From Pseudomonadota bacterium (GTDB taxonomy: Bacteria; Pseudomonadota; Alphaproteobacteria; Rhizobiales; Xanthobacteraceae), in the NCBI GenBank assembly GCA_023432885.1, contig JAEZEU010000247.1:1-23444 (forward strand): a DNA stretch of 23,444 nt, read 5' to 3'. Below the pieces are notes generated by a model. The model ran no database searches. It worked only from the letters and a program-made list of their open reading frames with translations, and was not told the DNA's origin. The stretch's first letter is position 1; every line of letters begins with the position of its first letter. Made by a program: the position numbers and the translations under genes. Below are positions 7,820 through 15,968 of this stretch, piece after piece.

Positions 7820-8653
7820 TTGCACGATCCGATCCGCACATTCGAGCGAATGGTCTGGCGCGACGGCCGCATCAGCGCCGGCACGCGCCAGATCGCCGAG
7901 GAGACGGCGATCGCACTCACCTACAATGGCGGCACCTATGTCGTCATGATGGGGACCCCGCAGCATCTGCAGGATTTTGCCGTAGGTTTCAGCCTCACTG
8001 AAGGCATCGTGCAATCCGCCGACCAGATCGAATCGATCGACGTCGTCGAGCTCGACGAGGGCATCGAACTGCGGATGTGGCTCGCCGCCGAAAACGCGGC
8101 GCGGATCAGCGAGCGCCGGCGCCGTATCGCCGGCCCCACCGGCTGCGGCATCTGCGGCCTGGAATCGATTGCGGAGGCGGTGCGGCCTGCCGCCATCGTG
8201 CCGCAAGGCCGCTTGTTCGCGCCCCACGAGATCATGGCGGCGATGGCCGGGCTCCCGCCGTTGCAGGCGGTCAACATCGAAACCCGTTCGGTGCACGCGG
8301 CCGCGTTCTGGACGCGTGCGCACGGTATTATCGCCCTGCGCGAGGATGTCGGGCGCCATAACGCGCTCGACAAGCTCGCCGGCGGCCTCGCACAGCAAGG
8401 CGTCTCCACCGCCGACGGCATGCTGCTCCTGACCAGCCGCGTTTCGGTCGAGATGGTGCAGAAGGCCGCCGCCATGGGCGCGCCGTTGATGGTCGCCGTC
8501 TCCGCGCCGACTGCACTGGCCGTGCGCATGGCGGACGTCGCCGGCATCACCCTTTGCGCGATCGCGCGCGCTGACGGGTTCGAAGTCTTCACCCACCCGC
8601 AATGCATCGCGGTCGAGACGGCCGTTGAGGAGCCCAATCGTGTCGTCGCCTGA
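7820..8653 (+). CDS. fdhD: FdhD sulfurtransferase, formate dehydrogenase accessory protein
   Basis: FdhD moves sulfur from a cysteine desulfurase to the bis-MGD molybdenum cofactor, a step needed for formate dehydrogenase activity; in fds operons it is also called fdsC. The sulfur-carrying CxxC motif is present as Cys109 and Cys112 (PTGCGICGLES). Other family features are visible: the early EETAIALTYNGG segment, and REDVGRHNALDKL and LTSRVS in the second half. The start is probably TTG 7820, five bases after the fdsA stop, giving 277 residues with the family-typical N-terminus HDPIRTFER. ATG 7850 is an alternative that would lose ten residues. The stop overlaps the fdsD start. Confidence 0.93.
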   Translation: MHDPIRTFERMVWRDGRISAGTRQIAEETAIALTYNGGTYVVMMGTPQHLQDFAVGFSLTEGIVQSADQIESIDVVELDEGIELRMWLAAENAARISERRRRIAGPTGCGICGLESIAEAVRPAAIVPQGRLFAPHEIMAAMAGLPPLQAVNIETRSVHAAAFWTRAHGIIALREDVGRHNALDKLAGGLAQQGVSTADGMLLLTSRVSVEMVQKAAAMGAPLMVAVSAPTALAVRMADVAGITLCAIARADGFEVFTHPQCIAVETAVEEPNRVVA

Positions 8654-8855
8654 CAAGCTGGTCTACATGGCCAATCAGATCGGAAAATTCTTCCAGAACC
8701 AGGGGCACGACAAGGCCGTGCCCGGGATTGCCGAGCACATCAGAAAATTCTGGGATCCGAGGATGCGCCAAGCGATCTTCGCCCATCTCGATGCCGGCGG
8801 TGCCGGGCTCGATCCGTTCGTGCGCGATGCGATCGCGAAACTGAAGAGCGCCTAA
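8640..8855 (+). CDS. fdsD: NAD-dependent formate dehydrogenase delta subunit
   Basis: The 71-residue protein closes the operon, where the delta subunit normally sits. It contains the family features MANQIGKFF near the start, a central HIRKFWDPRMR, and a C-terminal DPFVRDAIAKL. FdsD is associated with assembly or stability of the fds enzyme; its exact role is less clear than that of the other subunits. I place the start at GTG 8640 because GAGGAG (8627-8632) lies seven bases upstream; this overlaps the end of fdhD by 14 bases. A TTG at 8625 would add five residues with no better site. The stop codon is one base from the stop of the convergent glnE. Confidence 0.93.
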   Translation: MSSPDKLVYMANQIGKFFQNQGHDKAVPGIAEHIRKFWDPRMRQAIFAHLDAGGAGLDPFVRDAIAKLKSA

Positions 8856-8856
8856 T

Positions 8857-11811
8857 TTAGCCGACCACGGCGGTGAACACGCGCCGCACCTCGGCCTGCG
8901 TCTCGCGCAGCCGCGCTTCCAGGGTGGAGAAATCCGGCGTGTCGCCTGCCCGGGCCATCACCCGCAGCAGGTCCTCACCTGAGGTGGCCGGGTTGAAATT
9001 GCCGCTGACGCAGAGCCGGATGATCTGCGTCAGGTCATGATAGAGCCGTCCTGCACCGCGCAGCACTTCGGCGTCCGACTGGGCGAGCACGCCAAGCCGC
9101 GCCGCGTTGTCGAGCACTGCGAGCGTGGCGACGTTGAGAATATCGGGCTTCTCGGCCGCGTGAACGAGTTGCAGGTACTGCGCGATGAAGTCGATATCGA
9201 CCGTGCCGCCGGCGGCATATTTGAGGTTCCAGACGTCGTCCTCGCCCTTTTCCTGGGCGATCGCTCTGCGCATGTCGGCGACGTCGGCGGCGGTCGCAAC
9301 CCGGTCACGAGGCCTGCGCAGCACGGCGCGGATGACCTCCTCGATCTTGTTGCGGAAGGCGGGCGAAGCCGAAATGACCCGCGCCCGCGTCAGCGCCATG
9401 TGCTCCCAGGTCCAGGCTTCGGTCTCCTGGTAGTCGGCGAAGGAATCGAGCCGCGATGCCAACGGTCCGGCGCGGCCGGACGGGCGCAGCCGCATGTCGA
9501 TGTCATACAGGACGCCGTAATTGGTGCGAGTGGTGAACGCGCTGATCAGGCGCTGGGTGAAGCGCGCGAAATATTGCGCGCCGTGCAGCGAACGCTCGCC
9601 GTCAGAATCCGGCTGCTCGTGGTCGTAATCGTACAGCAGGATGAGGTCGAGGTCGGATGAGGCCGTCATTTCGCGGCTGCCGAGCCGACCCATCGCGATG
9701 ATCGCGGTCTCCTGATCGGCAATCCTGCCGTACTGGCCTGCGAACTGGTCGGTGACGAGGCCATGCACGGTGTGGACGATGCCTTCGGCGACGTCGGCGA
9801 AAGCGGTGCCGGCCTGCTGCGCCGAGACGGTGCCGGAGAGGATGCGCGTGCCGATCAGAAACAGGCTCTCCTGCCCGAACAGGCGCAGGCGATCGAGAAA
9901 ATCCTCGTAGGAGTCCGCATCCTTCAGCGTTGCGGCGAGCCTTCCGGACAGTTCCTTCTGGTCCGGCATGGCGCCGAAGAAACGCGGATCGATCAGACCG
10001 TCCATGATCTGCGGCTGGCGCGCGAGCATGTCGCCGAGCCGCGGCGCAGCGCCGAGGATCAGCGCCACCAGTGCGACCAGATCGGGGTTCTGGCTCAGCA
10101 GCGAGATCAGCCGCCCGCCACGCTGCAGCGCCTGCAGGAAACGGTCGAAGGCGGTGACGGCGTTATCCGGCTCCTCGGCATTCGCCAGGCCATTGATCAG
10201 GCCGGGCACGAACTCAGTAAAGGCGGTGCGCGTCGCCTCGACCCGCAGTGCGCGATAATCATCGGTCAGCCATTGCCGCACGGTGGTTGCCACCATCGCG
10301 GGCTTCTTGAAGCCGAGCGCGAGCAGATGATCGAGCAGGCGTTGGTCCTCAGGACCGGCGGCGTAGTTCACGTCGGGGAGTTTTTCAGTGCCGGCCGGAT
10401 CGCCCTCGAATAGGCGGCTATAGTGCCCCTGGACGATGTCGAGATGGCCGACCAGGTCCTTGGCGAAGGCATCGCGGCTCTCATAGCCGAAGAAATTGGC
10501 GAAACGCTCGACCGCCTCCGGCTCTTCCGGCAACGAATGCGTCTGCTCGTCCGCGATCATCTGCAAGCGGTGTTCGACCCGGCGCAGGAATTCGTAGGCC
10601 GCGGTGAGCTCGTCGCGGGCGTCATAAGTGATCCAGTTGCTGTTGGCGAGCACGTTGAGCGCCAGCAGCGTCGGCCGCACCCGCAATTCCGGATGCCGGC
10701 CTCCTGCGATCAATTGCTGCGTCTGGGCGAAGAACTCGATTTCCCGGATGCCGCCCCGGCCTACCTTGACGTTATGGCCTTCGACCGCGATCTCGCTCTG
10801 GCCGCGATAGGTCTGCATCTGCCGCTTCATGTCGTGGACGTCGGCGAGCGCTGCGAAATCGAGATGCTTGCGCCAGACGAACGGCGCAATCTCGGCGACC
10901 AGGGCTTGGCCCGCCGCGAGATCGCCGGCGCATGGCCGCGCCTTGATCATGGCGGCGCGCTCCCAGGTGCGCCCTTCCCGCTCGTAGTAATGCAGCGCCG
11001 CATCCGTGGAGATCGCGACCTGCGTCGAGGCCGGGTCCGGCCGCAGCCTCAGGTCGACGCGGAACACATAGCCCTCGCCGGTGCGCTGCTGCAGGAGCCG
11101 CGCCATCGCCTGCGTCAGCCGCACGAAGAACGGCTGCGGCTCGATGTCCTCGGCCAGCGACGTTGCGTTGCGGTCGAAGAACACGATGAGGTCGATGTCG
11201 CTGGAATAATTCAATTCGCCCGCGCCCATCTTGCCCATGGCGAGCACGATGAAGCCGCTTCCCTCCTCCGGGCGTTCCGGATCGCTCGCCCTGATGCGGC
11301 CGCGCGCCACTTCATGGCGCAGCAGGAAGCGCAACGCCATCTGCACCGATGCCACCGCAAGATCGGTCAACGCCGCGGTGATCCGCATCACCGGCCAGAC
11401 CCCGCCGATGTCGCACAGCGCGATCAGGAGAGCGGCTTCCGCCTTCATGCGGCGGAGCAGATGCGTCACCTCGCTCTCGCCGGCAGCGGTCCACACCGCG
11501 TGCGAGGTGTCCTCGATCAGCGCGCCAAGATGAGCCTCCGGCTCGCACGCCAGAATGCGGATCAGCCGCGCGGCGTCGGCGCGGGCCAGATCGAACAGAT
11601 AGGGCGAGAACTCGGCCAGGCCGAGCAGGATCTTCCTCGCGTTGGCATGGCCAAGCAGCCCGGCCAGCGCAGCCGACTGCGCGGGCTCGATCTCGGAGAG
11701 CCAGTCGCCAAGGCGTTGTTCGGCTTTATCGGGAACGGAGACATACGGCCACGCGACGAAGCGGGCGGCGAGTGGATGTCGTTCCGCGTTTCCCGGCGCG
11801 GAGGCGTTCAT
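8857..11811 (-). CDS. glnE: Bifunctional glutamine synthetase adenylyltransferase/adenylyl-removing enzyme
   Basis: The 984-residue cytosolic enzyme controls glutamine synthetase by adding AMP when nitrogen is plentiful and removing it when nitrogen is scarce, under PII and glutamine control. It carries two nucleotidyltransferase domains. The N-terminal adenylyl-removing half has GKMGAGELNYSSDIDLIVFF (193-212) and VDLRLRPD (252-259). The C-terminal adenylyltransferase half has GRLGSREMTASSDLDLILLY (708-727) and DIDMRLRPSGR (770-780). Both Asp-x-Asp pairs are intact, so both activities are expected. The length is slightly above the roughly 945 residues of the E. coli enzyme. The start ATG overlaps the TGA of the kinase gene upstream (11808-11811), so the two are probably translationally coupled. 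Confidence 0.96.
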   Translation of the reverse strand: MNASAPGNAERHPLAARFVAWPYVSVPDKAEQRLGDWLSEIEPAQSAALAGLLGHANARKILLGLAEFSPYLFDLARADAARLIRILACEPEAHLGALIEDTSHAVWTAAGESEVTHLLRRMKAEAALLIALCDIGGVWPVMRITAALTDLAVASVQMALRFLLRHEVARGRIRASDPERPEEGSGFIVLAMGKMGAGELNYSSDIDLIVFFDRNATSLAEDIEPQPFFVRLTQAMARLLQQRTGEGYVFRVDLRLRPDPASTQVAISTDAALHYYEREGRTWERAAMIKARPCAGDLAAGQALVAEIAPFVWRKHLDFAALADVHDMKRQMQTYRGQSEIAVEGHNVKVGRGGIREIEFFAQTQQLIAGGRHPELRVRPTLLALNVLANSNWITYDARDELTAAYEFLRRVEHRLQMIADEQTHSLPEEPEAVERFANFFGYESRDAFAKDLVGHLDIVQGHYSRLFEGDPAGTEKLPDVNYAAGPEDQRLLDHLLALGFKKPAMVATTVRQWLTDDYRALRVEATRTAFTEFVPGLINGLANAEEPDNAVTAFDRFLQALQRGGRLISLLSQNPDLVALVALILGAAPRLGDMLARQPQIMDGLIDPRFFGAMPDQKELSGRLAATLKDADSYEDFLDRLRLFGQESLFLIGTRILSGTVSAQQAGTAFADVAEGIVHTVHGLVTDQFAGQYGRIADQETAIIAMGRLGSREMTASSDLDLILLYDYDHEQPDSDGERSLHGAQYFARFTQRLISAFTTRTNYGVLYDIDMRLRPSGRAGPLASRLDSFADYQETEAWTWEHMALTRARVISASPAFRNKIEEVIRAVLRRPRDRVATAADVADMRRAIAQEKGEDDVWNLKYAAGGTVDIDFIAQYLQLVHAAEKPDILNVATLAVLDNAARLGVLAQSDAEVLRGAGRLYHDLTQIIRLCVSGNFNPATSGEDLLRVMARAGDTPDFSTLEARLRETQAEVRRVFTAVVG

Positions 11812-13259
11812 GCCACCTTCTGTGGCACATCCTGCGTTTGGGCCGCAAGCCTCTCGCCAGTCCGCGCGGGAAGCACGAGCGTTGCGACCAGGCCCGGCTG
11901 GGCATCGCCGAGGCGCAGCTCCCCGCCGTGCAACGTTGCGACCGCATGGGCGAGGCTGAGGCCAAGTCCGGAACCGGGCAGCGTCCGGCTCGCTTCGAGC
12001 CGCACGAAACGCTCGACGGCGTGCTTGCGGTCGCCCTCGGGAATGCCCGGACCGTGGTCGGTGACGCTGAGCAGCACCCGGTCGCCTTCGCGCCTCGCCT
12101 CGATCACGATCTCCCTCGCCGCCTTGATGCCGAGCGGCTGCGCGGCGGCCGTGGGCTTGCCGTATTTGATCGCGTTCTCGACGAGGTTGGCGAGCGCCTG
12201 GCTGATCAATTCGCGGTTGCCGTGGATCGGCGCGGCTGCGGCCTTGACCGTCAGGGTCATGCCGTCGTCCTCGGCAAGCGGCTCATACAGCTCGTGGATG
12301 CCGTTGGCGACCTCGGCGGCGTCGAAATCGTCCATATTGCCGCGCGCCTGTCCGGACTCGGCGCGGGCGATCATCAGGAGCGCATTGAAGGTGCGGATCA
12401 GCCCGTCGGATTCCTCGATGGTGCGCTCCAGCGCGGCGCGGTAATCGGCTTCGCTGCTCGAATGCGCCAGCGCTTCTTCGGCGCGGTTGCGCAGCCGCGT
12501 CAGCGGCGTCTTCAGGTCGTGAGCGATATTGTCGGAGACTTCCTTCAGCCCGATCATCAGCGCCTCGATGCGCTCCAGCATCACGTTGAGGTTCGAAGCG
12601 AGACGGTCGAGCTCGTCGCCGCTCCGCCCCACCGGCAGCCGGCCGGAGAGATCGCCGGCCATGATGCGCTGGGTGGTGCCGGTCATGGCGTCGATCCGCT
12701 GCAGCACACGCCGCGACACGAAGATGCCGCCGCCGATGCCGAGCACGATGACGACCAGCAGCGACCATTGCCCCGCCTTGGCCACGATCCCGACCAGCCG
12801 CCGCCGCTCCTCGAGGTCACGCCCGATCAGGAGACGGAAGCCGTTGCTGAGCTCGCTGACCTTCACCAGCGCGCGGTGCTCGGCATTGTCGTTGTCGTCG
12901 AGCCGGCGGTAGTAGGTTTCCGACCAGCCGGTGGTCGCCATCACGCCGGGTGAAAGGGAGCCGACATTGCCGCCGACCGCCACGCCGTTCGGCGCGGTGA
13001 TGAGATAGAGATTGGCCCCAGGCCGCAGCGAGCGATTGCCGACGGTGTAGGCCAGCCCGCGCAGGCCGCGCCGCAGGTAGATCTCGTTGATCTCGGATGC
13101 TTCCGCATCGACCGTGGCGGTGATCTGCTCGGTGATCAGCCGCCGCGTATTCCAGGCGAAATAGCCGAGCAGCGAGGCAGCGAACAGCGCGAACAGGAAC
13201 AAATAGACAAGCGTCAGGCGAAACGCCGTGGTACGGATCAGTTTGCCGAACGCCGTCAC
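11808..13259 (-). CDS. Two-component sensor histidine kinase
   Basis: The 483-residue kinase is of the OmpR/EnvZ-linked type. Transmembrane helix 1 is at about 14-36; a periplasmic sensor part of roughly 125 residues follows; helix 2 is at about 164-182. A HAMP linker (to about 235) comes next. The dimerisation helix has phosphoacceptor His247 in SDNIAHDLKTPLTRLRNR. The ATPase domain has Asn362 (ALANLVENAIKYG), VTDHGPGIPEGDR and GSGLGLSLAHAVATLHGG. All catalytic boxes are intact. The start is GTG 13259, three bases after the stop of the response regulator gene, and its stop overlaps the glnE start. The signal sensed cannot be told from sequence; the neighbourhood with degP hints at envelope stress, and with glnE at nitrogen, both inference. 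Confidence 0.92.
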   Translation of the reverse strand: MTAFGKLIRTTAFRLTLVYLFLFALFAASLLGYFAWNTRRLITEQITATVDAEASEINEIYLRRGLRGLAYTVGNRSLRPGANLYLITAPNGVAVGGNVGSLSPGVMATTGWSETYYRRLDDNDNAEHRALVKVSELSNGFRLLIGRDLEERRRLVGIVAKAGQWSLLVVIVLGIGGGIFVSRRVLQRIDAMTGTTQRIMAGDLSGRLPVGRSGDELDRLASNLNVMLERIEALMIGLKEVSDNIAHDLKTPLTRLRNRAEEALAHSSSEADYRAALERTIEESDGLIRTFNALLMIARAESGQARGNMDDFDAAEVANGIHELYEPLAEDDGMTLTVKAAAAPIHGNRELISQALANLVENAIKYGKPTAAAQPLGIKAAREIVIEARREGDRVLLSVTDHGPGIPEGDRKHAVERFVRLEASRTLPGSGLGLSLAHAVATLHGGELRLGDAQPGLVATLVLPARTGERLAAQTQDVPQKVA

Positions 13260-13262
13260 GGC

Positions 13263-14000
13263 CTACCGGATGCCGTCGCGGATCATGTAACCGGCGCCGC
13301 GAATGGTGTGCAGCAGCGGCCGGTCGAATCCCTTGTCGATCTTGGAGCGCAGGCGGGAGATGTGCACGTCGATGACGTTGGTCTGCGGATCGAAGTGATA
13401 GTCCCAGACGTTCTCCAGCAGCATCGTGCGCGTCACCACCTGGCCGGCATGCTTCATCAGATATTCGAGCAGGCGGAACTCGCGCGGCTGCAGCGTCAAC
13501 TCTTCCTTGCCCCTGGCGACGCGGTGGGAGAGCCGGTCGAGCTCGAGGTCGCCGACGCGGTAGACGGTCTCTTCCGCCGGCCCGCCATGGCGGCGCGACA
13601 GAACTTCGACACGCGCGAGCAGTTCGGCGAACGAATAGGGTTTCGGCAGATAGTCGTCGCCGCCGGCGCGCAGGCCCTTGATGCGATCATCGACCTGGCC
13701 GAGTGCGGAAAGGATCAGGGCGGGCGTGCGGTTCCCCTTCTCGCGCAGGGTGCCGATCAACGACAATCCATCGCGCTTGGGCAGCATGCGGTCGACGACC
13801 AGTACGTCGTAATCGCCGCTGTCGGCGAGCGCGAGGCCCTCCTCGCCGTCGGTGGCGAGATCGGCAACGTGCCCGACCTCGCGGAACGCCTTGACGAGGT
13901 AGTCGGCAGATTCGCGGTCGTCTTCGACGATCAGAAGGCGCATGCTGGGATTGGCACTGGAATTGGTGGCTGACGTCACCGGGCTGAGCTCTGTCACCAT
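13263..14000 (-). CDS. OmpR-family response regulator
   Basis: A receiver domain (MRLLIVEDDRESADYLVKAF, acidic pocket in VEDD, phospho-Asp in DVLVVDRMLPKRDG, conserved Lys in YLPKPYSF) is joined to an OmpR/PhoB-type winged-helix domain (LTLQPREFRLLEYLMKHAG, then NVIDVHISRLRSKID). It is the partner of the kinase gene three bases downstream. ATG 14000 gives 245 residues with a short Ser/Thr-rich leader. ATG 13943 begins directly at MRLLIVEDD and is the usual family start, but has no visible ribosome site; ATG 14000 has AGAAGG about 11 bases upstream. A still longer frame to 14069 is ruled out, since it would run into the terminator at 14052-14090. Confidence 0.92.
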   Translation of the reverse strand: MVTELSPVTSATNSSANPSMRLLIVEDDRESADYLVKAFREVGHVADLATDGEEGLALADSGDYDVLVVDRMLPKRDGLSLIGTLREKGNRTPALILSALGQVDDRIKGLRAGGDDYLPKPYSFAELLARVEVLSRRHGGPAEETVYRVGDLELDRLSHRVARGKEELTLQPREFRLLEYLMKHAGQVVTRTMLLENVWDYHFDPQTNVIDVHISRLRSKIDKGFDRPLLHTIRGAGYMIRDGIR

Positions 14001-14051
14001 GGCGTGACTGACCTTCTCATGCAAGACGGGGAAACGCCCCTCTCGACGAAA

Positions 14052-14090
14052 CAAAAAAGCGGGCGGCAAGGCTGGGGGACCTCACCGCCC
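14052..14090 (-). terminator. Intrinsic terminator, probably of degP
   Basis: On the minus strand, GGGCGGTGAGG (14090-14080) pairs with CCTTGCCGCCC (14071-14061): eleven base pairs including two G-U wobbles, around an eight-base loop. GC then a run of six T (14058-14053) follows directly. The wobbles work only in minus-strand RNA, which supports this direction. It lies 130 bases after the degP stop and only about 50 bases before the response-regulator start. Confidence 0.8.
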
Positions 14091-14134
14091 TTAGGCCCTT
14101 CCGACGGAGGGGGGCGTATTCCACCGGAAGGTAA

Positions 14135-14167
14135 CCGGAGGGAGCGAGCTTTGGACCCGCTCCCCGG
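14135..14167. repeat. Hairpin downstream of degP
   Basis: GGGAGCG (14140-14146) pairs with CGCTCCC (14158-14164) around an 11-base loop, and flanking CCGG sequences can extend the stem with a bulge. It lies 53 bases after the degP stop, with no T-run. It may stabilise the degP mRNA 3' end ahead of the terminator at 14052-14090. Confidence 0.35.
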
Positions 14168-14219
14168 AAAGCGCCGCGGCGGGGGCGACTGGTGCCGGCG
14201 ACACTCTCCATCTCGTAAT

Positions 14220-15806
14220 TTAGCCCTTGGCCAGCGGCACTGCCACGAAGCGCGACGAACCGCCGCTCTTCACGCGCATCAGCACGCTGTTCTTGCTGTC
14301 GTTGCGCGCGGCCGAGATCGCGTCACGGACGTCGTCCGCACTGGCAACGCTCTTGCCGCCGACTTCGAGGATCACGTCGCCTTCCTTGAAGCCGCGTTCA
14401 GCTGCGGCGCTCTTCGGATCGACGTCGGTCACCACGACACCCTCCTTGCCGGCGCCCGCCACGCTATTGGCGGGAGCAACCGTCATGCCGAGCTTCGGCA
14501 CGTCGGTTCCGCGGCTGGATTTGCCCTTGTCCTGGTCAATGTCAGCCTTGGCCTCAACGGTGTTCGGCAACTGGCCGAGCGTGAGGTTGATGGTCTTTTC
14601 CTGACCCTTGTGCAGCACGTTGAGCTTCACGGCGCTGCCGGGTGCCAGCCCGCCGATGGTGCGAGCGAGCTCGCGGGCATCCTTGACCGGCTCGCCGTTG
14701 ACGGCGGTGATCACGTCACCCGACTCGATGCCGGCCTTGGCCGCCGGACCGTTTTTCTGCGGCTCCGCAACCAGCGCGCCTTCCGCCTTCTTCATACCGA
14801 GGCTGTCGGCGATATCATCGGTGACGGGCTGTATCTGCACGCCGATCCAGCCACGGCTGACCGAGCCCTTGTCCTTGAGCTGGGCGACCACGCTCTTCAC
14901 GGTGGAAGCGGGGATCGAGAACGCGATGCCGACGCTGCCGCCGGACGGCGAGTAGATGGCGGTGTTGACGCCCATCACTTCACCGGACACGTCGAACGCC
15001 GGGCCGCCGGAGTTGCCCTTGTTCACGGGCGCGTCGATCTGGATGAAGTCGTCATACGGACCGTTGCCGATGTCGCGGCCGGAGGCCGAGACGATGCCGG
15101 CGGTCACGGTGCCGCCGAGGCCGAAGGGATTGCCGACCGCGAGCACCCAGTCGCCGATCCGCGGCTTGGCGTCGGAAAGCTTGGCGAAGGGGAAGTCGGT
15201 GCGGCCGGAGACCTTGATCAGCGCCAGGTCGGTGCGCGGATCCGTGCCGATCACCTTGGCGGTGTAGGTCTTGCCGTCGTCGGTGGTCACCTCGACCTTG
15301 TCGGCTCCGTCGACCACATGGTTGTTGGTCACGGCATAGCCGTCAGACGAGATGAAGAAGCCCGAGCCCTGGCCGGTCACCGGGCCACGGCCACCGCGCG
15401 GACCGCGCAGGCCCGGAGGCATGCCATCCGGACCGCCGAAGCGGCGGAAGAAGCGCTCCATCGGCGAGCCCGGAGCGAACGGCGAGTCCTCCTTCTCGGC
15501 GCTGTCGTCCTTCGCCAATTTGTCGCCCATCGCGACCTTCACGGAAATGACCGACGGCTTCACGCGCTCGACAATGTCGGCAAAGCCTGTGGGCTGCGCG
15601 ACCTTGCGAACTTCCTGGTTGACCTGCGCGTGGGCCGCGCTGGCGAAGACGCCAACCGGACCATGCGTGGGGCCGAAGCCATAGAGCGCGGCGCCAAGAC
15701 CGCCGACCACGGAAGCCATCAGCGCGAATTTGCGCAGCGAGAACACCGAGCGCTTGGGCGGCTGGTGAGATGGAAAGTTCGAAAGATCGATGGGGCGTTC
15801 AGACAT
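14220..15806 (-). CDS. degP: DegP/HtrA-type periplasmic serine protease
   Basis: The 528-residue protein degrades or refolds damaged proteins in the periplasm. It has a basic N-terminus, a hydrophobic stretch at about 27-45 and a probable signal cleavage near AHAQ (58-61). The trypsin-like domain has the full triad: His163 (TNNHVVDG), Asp193 (DPRTDLALIKV) and Ser266 (NKGNSGGPAFD). A Gly/Pro/Arg-rich loop (about 122-145) precedes the catalytic His, as in the LA loop of DegP. Two PDZ domains follow (about 319-405, with AGIESGDVITAVNGEPV, and 430-525, with ERGFKEGDVILEVGGKSV). The start at 15806 has GGAG about ten bases upstream. The gene follows the cyc operon by 162 bases on the same strand and has its own terminator. 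Confidence 0.95.
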   Translation of the reverse strand: MSERPIDLSNFPSHQPPKRSVFSLRKFALMASVVGGLGAALYGFGPTHGPVGVFASAAHAQVNQEVRKVAQPTGFADIVERVKPSVISVKVAMGDKLAKDDSAEKEDSPFAPGSPMERFFRRFGGPDGMPPGLRGPRGGRGPVTGQGSGFFISSDGYAVTNNHVVDGADKVEVTTDDGKTYTAKVIGTDPRTDLALIKVSGRTDFPFAKLSDAKPRIGDWVLAVGNPFGLGGTVTAGIVSASGRDIGNGPYDDFIQIDAPVNKGNSGGPAFDVSGEVMGVNTAIYSPSGGSVGIAFSIPASTVKSVVAQLKDKGSVSRGWIGVQIQPVTDDIADSLGMKKAEGALVAEPQKNGPAAKAGIESGDVITAVNGEPVKDARELARTIGGLAPGSAVKLNVLHKGQEKTINLTLGQLPNTVEAKADIDQDKGKSSRGTDVPKLGMTVAPANSVAGAGKEGVVVTDVDPKSAAAERGFKEGDVILEVGGKSVASADDVRDAISAARNDSKNSVLMRVKSGGSSRFVAVPLAKG

Positions 15807-15889
15807 CCTAGTAAGTCTCCAACAGAAGGGAATTCGATGGTGCGGTCGCGAGTACCTGACCCGACGAAAGATGGGCCTTGCCGCCTTAC

Positions 15890-15943
15890 GGCGCGCTGGC
15901 GAGGGAGTTAAATTTTTGTAATGTAGTTGCAGCCGAGCGCGCC
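15890..15943. repeat. Inverted repeat bracketing an AT-rich stretch upstream of degP
   Basis: GGCGCGCT (15890-15897) and AGCGCGCC (15936-15943) are exact inverted repeats around 38 bases that include the run TTAAATTTTTGTAATG. In a GC-rich genome such an AT-rich patch is a good candidate for the degP promoter or for a regulator site. It might also be the 3' structure of the cyc operon, 25 bases past the cycL stop. I could not assign a confident -35/-10 pair. Confidence 0.35.
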
Positions 15944-15968
15944 AGAATAACGCAGCCGTTTCAATAGC

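Noticed and set aside
5439..7841. 800-residue open frame antisense to fdsA
   Set aside because: It mirrors a well-supported gene with full cofactor motifs. Its product is rich in Arg, His, Gly and Asp with no domain; long antisense frames are expected at this GC content.
10423..12444. 673-residue plus-strand frame across glnE and the kinase
   Set aside because: It lies opposite two genes with intact catalytic motifs and has the composition of a shadow frame.
14001..14069. N-terminal extension of the response regulator
   Set aside because: The extension would encode the end of the intrinsic terminator and has no ribosome site; the receiver domain starts at 13943.
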